Positions 28,909-35,331 of a stretch of DNA of 35,331 nucleotides are shown piece by piece. The stretch covers positions 1 through 35,331 of the forward strand of contig JACQUZ010000007.1 in the NCBI GenBank assembly GCA_016210055.1. The letters run 5' to 3'. Origin of the DNA: Deltaproteobacteria bacterium (GTDB lineage Bacteria > Myxococcota_A > Polyangia > Haliangiales > SHYZ01). The first letter of the stretch is position 1. The number at the start of each line of letters is the position of its first letter. The notes below the pieces were generated by a model. That model was not told the origin of the DNA. It saw nothing but the letters and a program-made list of their open reading frames with translations, and did no database searches. The translations under genes were made by a program, and so were the position numbers.

Positions 28909-30864
28909 CTAATCGGGATCACACGCGCCTTCACAGAAGAGCGAGACCTCTCCGGTCTCCATGAAATGGGAGACCTGCTCGAGAACATTGGCGCGAAAGG
29001 GCATGCGGTAATGCGCGCCGTTGTCAGTCTCCGGTGGCACGTTTGTCCTGGGCGGATAATTTCCCGCGATATCCTCGGCTAGGTGATATTGGACCAGCAC
29101 CGACTCGCTCGACGGTGAAGTGACCGTCTCCAATCCAAAAATGTCCTCAATCAGCGGAGCCATGGCCCGTATTCCAATGGCGCGGGCGAGCATCTCCGTA
29201 GCCATGTTCGGGACCTGACTATCTCCGATGGCCTCTTGCAGGATGACTTTCCGATCTGGCGGGGCGTCAGGCAGGGGTCGCTTGAACATGAGCTTGGTCA
29301 GGTTGAGTGGATCCGAGAGGTCAAATCGGGTCTGTGCCAGGGCGATTCCGAGCTGCTGCACGATTGGATCCGGATAATAGGTATCGAGCACGCTCTTGAT
29401 GGAAATCCAGTGGATTGACCGAGGAATCATGTTCAGCCAGACCGCTCCAGGGACCGCGAGCACGCCGCGAACGATGCGGTTGGACAGGGAGATGAGTGAT
29501 GCGCCCTGGATCCCACCGAGGCTGACACCGTAGTAAAAGACCCGGCTCGCATCGACCAGGTCGTAGGTCCCCGTGCGGATCGCGTTGTCCCTCGCCATGG
29601 GACCTAATGCCAGCTCAGTGAGCACCAAGTTGTTGATTAGGGATTGCTGAAGCCGGTCCGTTATCAGCGATATGCGATCGAGGTTCGGAATCACATTGGC
29701 GATGATCTGCTCGCGATCACCGCCAGACAGGCCAATCCAATCAGTGGCCACGACGACGGCGCCCGTCTTCTCCGCCATTGCATGAATGGCTCGCGCCTCC
29801 CCACCGGAGGTCAGGTACTTGCGCCCCTTGCCGAAGATGCCATGGCCGAAGATCACCAAGGGTAATGAAGCCGAGCTCTCTCGTGCCTTCTTGGGAATTA
29901 TCATGGTGAACGGGTACCAGGCGTTCTTCTCCTGCCGAACTGGGCGATGCGCCGAATCGAATACGATGTCGCTCTTTTCATTGAGGTACGAGGGCACCTC
30001 GAAATCACCTTCGACGATGCGCGCCAGGTGCTCATTGGGGTCGTCGACCACCTGGGTAATCCGGTAACCGAGGTCTCCACGAGCGACAACTCGCAGTGCC
30101 TCTTCGCGCATGGACAGAACGGACCCCAGGAGGTGCTCCTCGCTCGCCACCATGAAGTCCCACGCCAGAAGCAGGTTCTTGCGTGGATACCCGTGGGACT
30201 CCAGGAAGGCAAAGAGGCCCTCATAATGCTCCCTCACCGACTCGACCTGCGCGTTGTCCGTTGGGATGCGGTCTCGCAGCGCGACAAATGCCCTCGGTGA
30301 CTCCAGGGGCTTCCCGCTGGCATCGGTCAGTTCTCGGGTGAGGACAGCGACATGGCGCTTGCCCGTGGCCAGCGGCTCGATGGGGCGGACGATCAGGGCG
30401 TACCGATTCGTGCGACCGGAGTCCCGATTCATGTCCATTTCCGAGGAAAACGGCACTCGTTGTCCAGTTTCATGGTTGAACAGAGCAATCGTGTTCTTTT
30501 CCGAGAGCGATTCAGCGGCCTCACTTGTCGAGGTCAAGTGCTTGGAGTGGACATCCACGCCGAAATGGACGAGAAGCGGCCCAGCGGGCGAGACTCCGTC
30601 GGCCGTGTTGGTGGGGCCGATGTCAAAGTGGCTCCCATTCTCTCCGAGAGGGAGGGTGTTGTCCGGGTACTTGACCCTGACGCCAGTCGGGCTCGTGGGG
30701 TCCGGGACTTGGAAAAACGCGCTCGGATAGGGGAGCACGCAGTCCCTGCTGGTCGCGAACGGGTTGCAACCAGGCTCGACGTGGAGCGACTCGACCTCCG
30801 AGTCGCAGGCCGAAACGATCACCACGAGCACCACTAGCACCAAAGACCTGCCCATGTTTCCCAT
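28909..30864 (-). CDS. lipoprotein alpha/beta hydrolase (VolA-like lipase/esterase)
   Basis: 651 aa. Lipobox IVSAC (C20). N-terminal region (about 30-180) resembles the bacterial virulence-factor lipase N-domain: GCNPFATSRDCVLPYPSAFF, then a phrase on PTGVRV, and IALFNHETGQRVPFSSEMD. The hydrolase core has an oxyanion-type FGHGIFG (339-345), a nucleophile elbow YGVSLGG (S448), an acid candidate D548 (AIGDSQVPN) and a His candidate H618 (NGAHYRMPF). Together they suggest an outer-surface esterase or lipase, similar in plan to VolA-type surface lipoproteins. ATG at 30864 follows GGGGAGG at about 6 bases. It is divergent from the cellulase gene. Confidence 0.85.
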   Translation of the reverse strand: MGNMGRSLVLVVLVVIVSACDSEVESLHVEPGCNPFATSRDCVLPYPSAFFQVPDPTSPTGVRVKYPDNTLPLGENGSHFDIGPTNTADGVSPAGPLLVHFGVDVHSKHLTSTSEAAESLSEKNTIALFNHETGQRVPFSSEMDMNRDSGRTNRYALIVRPIEPLATGKRHVAVLTRELTDASGKPLESPRAFVALRDRIPTDNAQVESVREHYEGLFAFLESHGYPRKNLLLAWDFMVASEEHLLGSVLSMREEALRVVARGDLGYRITQVVDDPNEHLARIVEGDFEVPSYLNEKSDIVFDSAHRPVRQEKNAWYPFTMIIPKKARESSASLPLVIFGHGIFGKGRKYLTSGGEARAIHAMAEKTGAVVVATDWIGLSGGDREQIIANVIPNLDRISLITDRLQQSLINNLVLTELALGPMARDNAIRTGTYDLVDASRVFYYGVSLGGIQGASLISLSNRIVRGVLAVPGAVWLNMIPRSIHWISIKSVLDTYYPDPIVQQLGIALAQTRFDLSDPLNLTKLMFKRPLPDAPPDRKVILQEAIGDSQVPNMATEMLARAIGIRAMAPLIEDIFGLETVTSPSSESVLVQYHLAEDIAGNYPPRTNVPPETDNGAHYRMPFRANVLEQVSHFMETGEVSLFCEGACDPD

Positions 30865-33200
<2,336 letters not shown>

Positions 33201-33234
33201 GAGAATTTAAGGCGGTAGCGATGCCTTAAATCTC
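33201..33234 (+). terminator. hairpin terminator candidate after the cellulase gene
   Basis: Directly after the TGA stop: GAG-A-ATTTAAGGC, loop GGTAGCGAT, GCCTTAAAT-CTC. That is a perfect 9-bp stem (33205-33213 with 33223-33231), extended by GAG/CTC with a single-base bulge. There is no long T-tract after it (TCTCCTATTG), so termination efficiency is uncertain, but the AT-rich stem stands out against the GC-rich surroundings. Confidence 0.6.
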
Positions 33235-33313
33235 CTATTGCGGTGCTCCTCTGCCCGCTTCCCGAGATAGCATCCGGGGCGCCAGGGCCTTTGACAAGGC
33301 GGGGGAGGCAAGC

Positions 33314-33421
33314 ATGAAGCGCACGCTTATCGTAATTGTCGTGTTGGCCGGGTGCGTCGACGATGGGGAAAGCACCGACGGGATATTGAGCGAGGGGCAT
33401 TACGCCCGGTCTGGGCACTAG
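33314..33421 (+). CDS. 35-residue lipoprotein (lipopeptide) gene
   Basis: Small gene of 36 codons with a strong Shine-Dalgarno (GGGGGAGG, about 5 bases before ATG). The product starts MKRTLIVIVVLAGC, a complete lipoprotein signal with lipobox VLAGC, and leaves a 22-residue mature peptide, Cys then VDDGESTDGILSEGHYARSG and a final His. No homologue is recognised. The good start and lipobox make chance unlikely. It could be a short lipopeptide, a decayed N-terminus of a longer lipoprotein, or the remains of a gene interrupted by the convergent Cys-rich gene, whose stop overlaps its last four bases. Confidence 0.6.
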   Translation: MKRTLIVIVVLAGCVDDGESTDGILSEGHYARSGH

Positions 33422-35331
33422 CGCTTGGTGCGGTAGATCGCCAGGAAAGAGCCCATGAGGACGGCCAGGAATAGTGGGACCGGACCTGTGCGACGTGCCG
33501 CGCCCATGACGTTGCAGCCATAGTAGTTGACGAGTTCGGGGTCGAGCGGTTCTTCGGTGGTCTTACTACCGTCGATGCCTGAATCACCGACTGAGGCATC
33601 GATGCCCGCATCACTTGGCGCGTCGAGCGGGCTCGCATCAGGCGTGCACGGCTGGCCCTCGCCCCGGCACGTTCCATCCTGGCACGCGTCGTTGGTTGTG
33701 CACTCATCCTGGTCATTGCATTGCCCTCCCTCATTGACTGGTGGCAGCGTGCATCGACCGGTTAATGGGTCACACTCCCCTTCACCATGACATTGGCCCG
33801 CCGAGCAAGTAATGGGGACGCCTGGAACGCAATCCCCCTCTTCGCAGTGGTCGCCTCGGGTGCAGAGGTCCCCATCGTCGCACGGACTGCTCTCCGCCTT
33901 GTTGGGATTCGAGCAATGCCCGGTCTGTGGATCGCAGGTGCCAGGGTTGTGGCACTCGTCCAGTGCACTACAAGTCACCGGGTCAGTACCAGCACATGTC
34001 CCGTCCTGGCACGAATCGGATCGGGTGCAGGCGTTGCTATCGTTGCAAGTTGTGCCGTTGGGCTTGATTGGGTTCGAGCACTGTCCCGTTGATGGATCGC
34101 AGGTCCCGTCGCCGTGGCATTGGTCGAATGACTTGCAGCTGAGCGGGCTGGCGCCGACGCAGGTTCCCTCTTGGCAGCTGTCGACTTGGGTGCATGCATT
34201 GCGGTCGTCGCAGGCCGTGCCATTGGGCTTGATAGGGGAGCTACACCTTCCAGTCGCTGGATCGCATGTTCCCGCGGAATGGCACTGATCCGCTGCATTG
34301 CAAGACACGGGCGCGCCACCGGTGCATTTTCCGTTCTGGCAGGAATCCGAGCGGGTGCACAGGTCGCCATCGTCGCACGGCGTGTTGCTTGGCTTGGCCT
34401 GGTACGAGCAGGTGCCGGTAGTGCTGTCGCATGTACCGGCGTAGTGGCATTGATCGGGGGAGGGACAGGTAATTGGGGCGCCGGTCACGCATTGCCCAGC
34501 TTGGCATGTATCCGTGAGGGAGCAGCCGTTGGTCACCCCACAAGGGGTGTTGTCGGGTTTCTTGGGGCTCGAACATTGACCCGTACTTGGGTCGCAGGTA
34601 CCGGCGTCATGGCAGGCGTCGGCCGCAGTGCATGTGACCAGGTTCGATCCCGTGCACCGACCGCCGTCGCAGAAGTCGGAGCGAGTGCAGGCGTTGCCAT
34701 CATCGCACGCGGTGCCGTCTGCCTTGACGGTATTGGTGCAAGCGCCCGTGCTCGGGTCACACGTACCGACGGTGTGGCACTGGTCGGAGGCGGCGCAAGT
34801 GACGGGGCTGGCGCCGGTGCAGGAGCCGTTCTGGCATGTGTCCGTCCGCGTGCAGGCATTGGTATCGTTGCATGCGGTGCCGTTGGTTTTAATGGGATTG
34901 GAGCAGGTGCCGGTAGCCGGGTCGCAGGCGCCTGCATTGTGGCACTGGTCGGAGGCGGTGCAGGTGACGGGGCTGGCGCCGGTGCAGGAGCCGTTCTGGC
35001 AGGTGTCGGTCTGGGTGCAGGCATTGCTATCGCTGCATGCGGTGCCGTTGGTTCTAATGGGATTGGAGCAAGTGCCGGTGCTGGGGTCGCATGTGCCCGC
35101 GTTGTGGCACTGGTCGGAGGCGGCGCAGGTGACGGGGCTGGCGCCGGTGCAGGAGCCGTTCTGGCAGGTGTCCGTCTGGGTGCAGGCATTGCTATCGTTG
35201 CATGCGGAGCCGTTGGTTTTCATGGGATTGGAGCAAGTGCCGGTAGCCGGGTCGCAGGCGCCTGCGTTGTGGCACTGGTCGGAGGCGGCGCAGGTGACGG
35301 GGCTGGCGCCGGTGCAGGAGCCGTTCTGGCA
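33418..35331 (-). CDS. Cys-rich 55-residue-repeat protein, N-terminus cut by window
   Basis: 637 residues are visible in an open frame that enters at the right edge; an internal Met at 35223 (NPMKTNG in place of NPIKTNG) is not a true start. About ten eight-Cys units, for example CNDSNACTQTDTCQNGSCTG and CAASDQCHNAGTCDPSTGTC, followed by an Asp/Ser/Ala linker (DASPLDAPSDAGIDAS) and a tail YYGCNVMGAARR with a hydrophobic segment (VPLFLAVLMGSFLAIY) and RTKR. The tail matches the MYXO-CTERM-like form of the central paralogue (YYGC plus helix plus basic end). Units near the right edge are almost identical; those near the C-terminus are more diverged. Paralogue of the two genes at the left. Role unknown. 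Confidence 0.85.
   Translation of the reverse strand, partial: CQNGSCTGASPVTCAASDQCHNAGACDPATGTCSNPMKTNGSACNDSNACTQTDTCQNGSCTGASPVTCAASDQCHNAGTCDPSTGTCSNPIRTNGTACSDSNACTQTDTCQNGSCTGASPVTCTASDQCHNAGACDPATGTCSNPIKTNGTACNDTNACTRTDTCQNGSCTGASPVTCAASDQCHTVGTCDPSTGACTNTVKADGTACDDGNACTRSDFCDGGRCTGSNLVTCTAADACHDAGTCDPSTGQCSSPKKPDNTPCGVTNGCSLTDTCQAGQCVTGAPITCPSPDQCHYAGTCDSTTGTCSYQAKPSNTPCDDGDLCTRSDSCQNGKCTGGAPVSCNAADQCHSAGTCDPATGRCSSPIKPNGTACDDRNACTQVDSCQEGTCVGASPLSCKSFDQCHGDGTCDPSTGQCSNPIKPNGTTCNDSNACTRSDSCQDGTCAGTDPVTCSALDECHNPGTCDPQTGHCSNPNKAESSPCDDGDLCTRGDHCEEGDCVPGVPITCSAGQCHGEGECDPLTGRCTLPPVNEGGQCNDQDECTTNDACQDGTCRGEGQPCTPDASPLDAPSDAGIDASVGDSGIDGSKTTEEPLDPELVNYYGCNVMGAARRTGPVPLFLAVLMGSFLAIYRTKR
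33790..35331 (-). repeat. 165-bp tandem repeat array inside the right Cys-rich gene
   Basis: Same 165-bp period as at the left edge. Adjacent units at 34930-35331 differ at few positions (for example the segment around ggcgcaggtgacggggctgg recurs at about 165-base steps), while units below about 34600 are diverged. The array is cut by the window end. Confidence 0.85.

Noticed and set aside
33527..34288. Plus-strand frames over the right Cys-rich gene (33527-33790, 33812-34288)
   Set aside because: Repeat shadows; the minus strand carries the eight-Cys units and the MYXO-CTERM-like tail.

Overview
The window looks like a piece of a GC-rich chromosome from a myxobacterium-type bacterium (Myxococcota; I cannot name a genus). 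The pointers are Cys-rich surface lipoproteins with Asp/Ala/Ser-rich linkers, several C-termini of the form Cys + hydrophobic stretch + Arg cluster (MYXO-CTERM-like), a cinA-thpR-recA operon, and an alternative complex III / A2-type caa3 oxidase operon. Almost every base is coding. No intergenic gap exceeds 300 bases; the largest are 30865-31148 (284 b) and 12304-12489 (186 b). I saw no rRNA, tRNA, CRISPR array or insertion sequence.

Layout. (1) 1-3634: two minus-strand genes for secreted Cys-rich repeat lipoproteins built of 55-residue (165-bp) units; the first runs off the left edge. (2) 3745-5006, minus: a PP2C phosphatase and an overlapping YceI-domain gene. (3) 5100-8123, plus: cinA, thpR, recA, overlapping each other. 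(4) 8152-14428: a secreted CBM9-like protein, ffh, a dolichyl-phosphate-type glycosyltransferase overlapping a small DUF6918-like gene, a second kind of Cys-rich lipoprotein (21-22-residue units), and a PrsW-like membrane protease. (5) 26801-14464, minus: a 12.3-kb respiratory operon, actA-B-C-D-E-F, a small single-span protein, sco, ctaC, ctaD, ctaE, ctaF, in which most start and stop codons overlap. (6) 26935-28902, plus: a zinc-phospholipase-like secreted protein and a methyltransferase. (7) 28909-33421: a lipoprotein lipase/esterase, divergent from a GH9-CBM3 cellulase lipoprotein, then a 35-residue lipoprotein gene. (8) 33418 to the right edge, minus: a third 55-residue-repeat Cys-rich protein, cut off at its N-terminus.

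How the parts work together. The act-cta operon should encode a complete electron path: ActABCDEF oxidises quinol, its haem c subunits pass electrons on, the cytochrome c domain fused to CtaC receives them, and CtaD reduces oxygen. Sco would serve CuA assembly. The recA operon and ffh are housekeeping. The remaining genes are mostly exported: three large disulfide-rich repeat proteins, one small-repeat Cys-rich lipoprotein, a cellulase, a lipase and a PLC-like protein, which fits a predatory or polymer-degrading cell surface.

Neither window edge is a natural gene boundary. Both cut near-identical 165-bp repeat arrays, which suggests that the sequence was broken at repeats.
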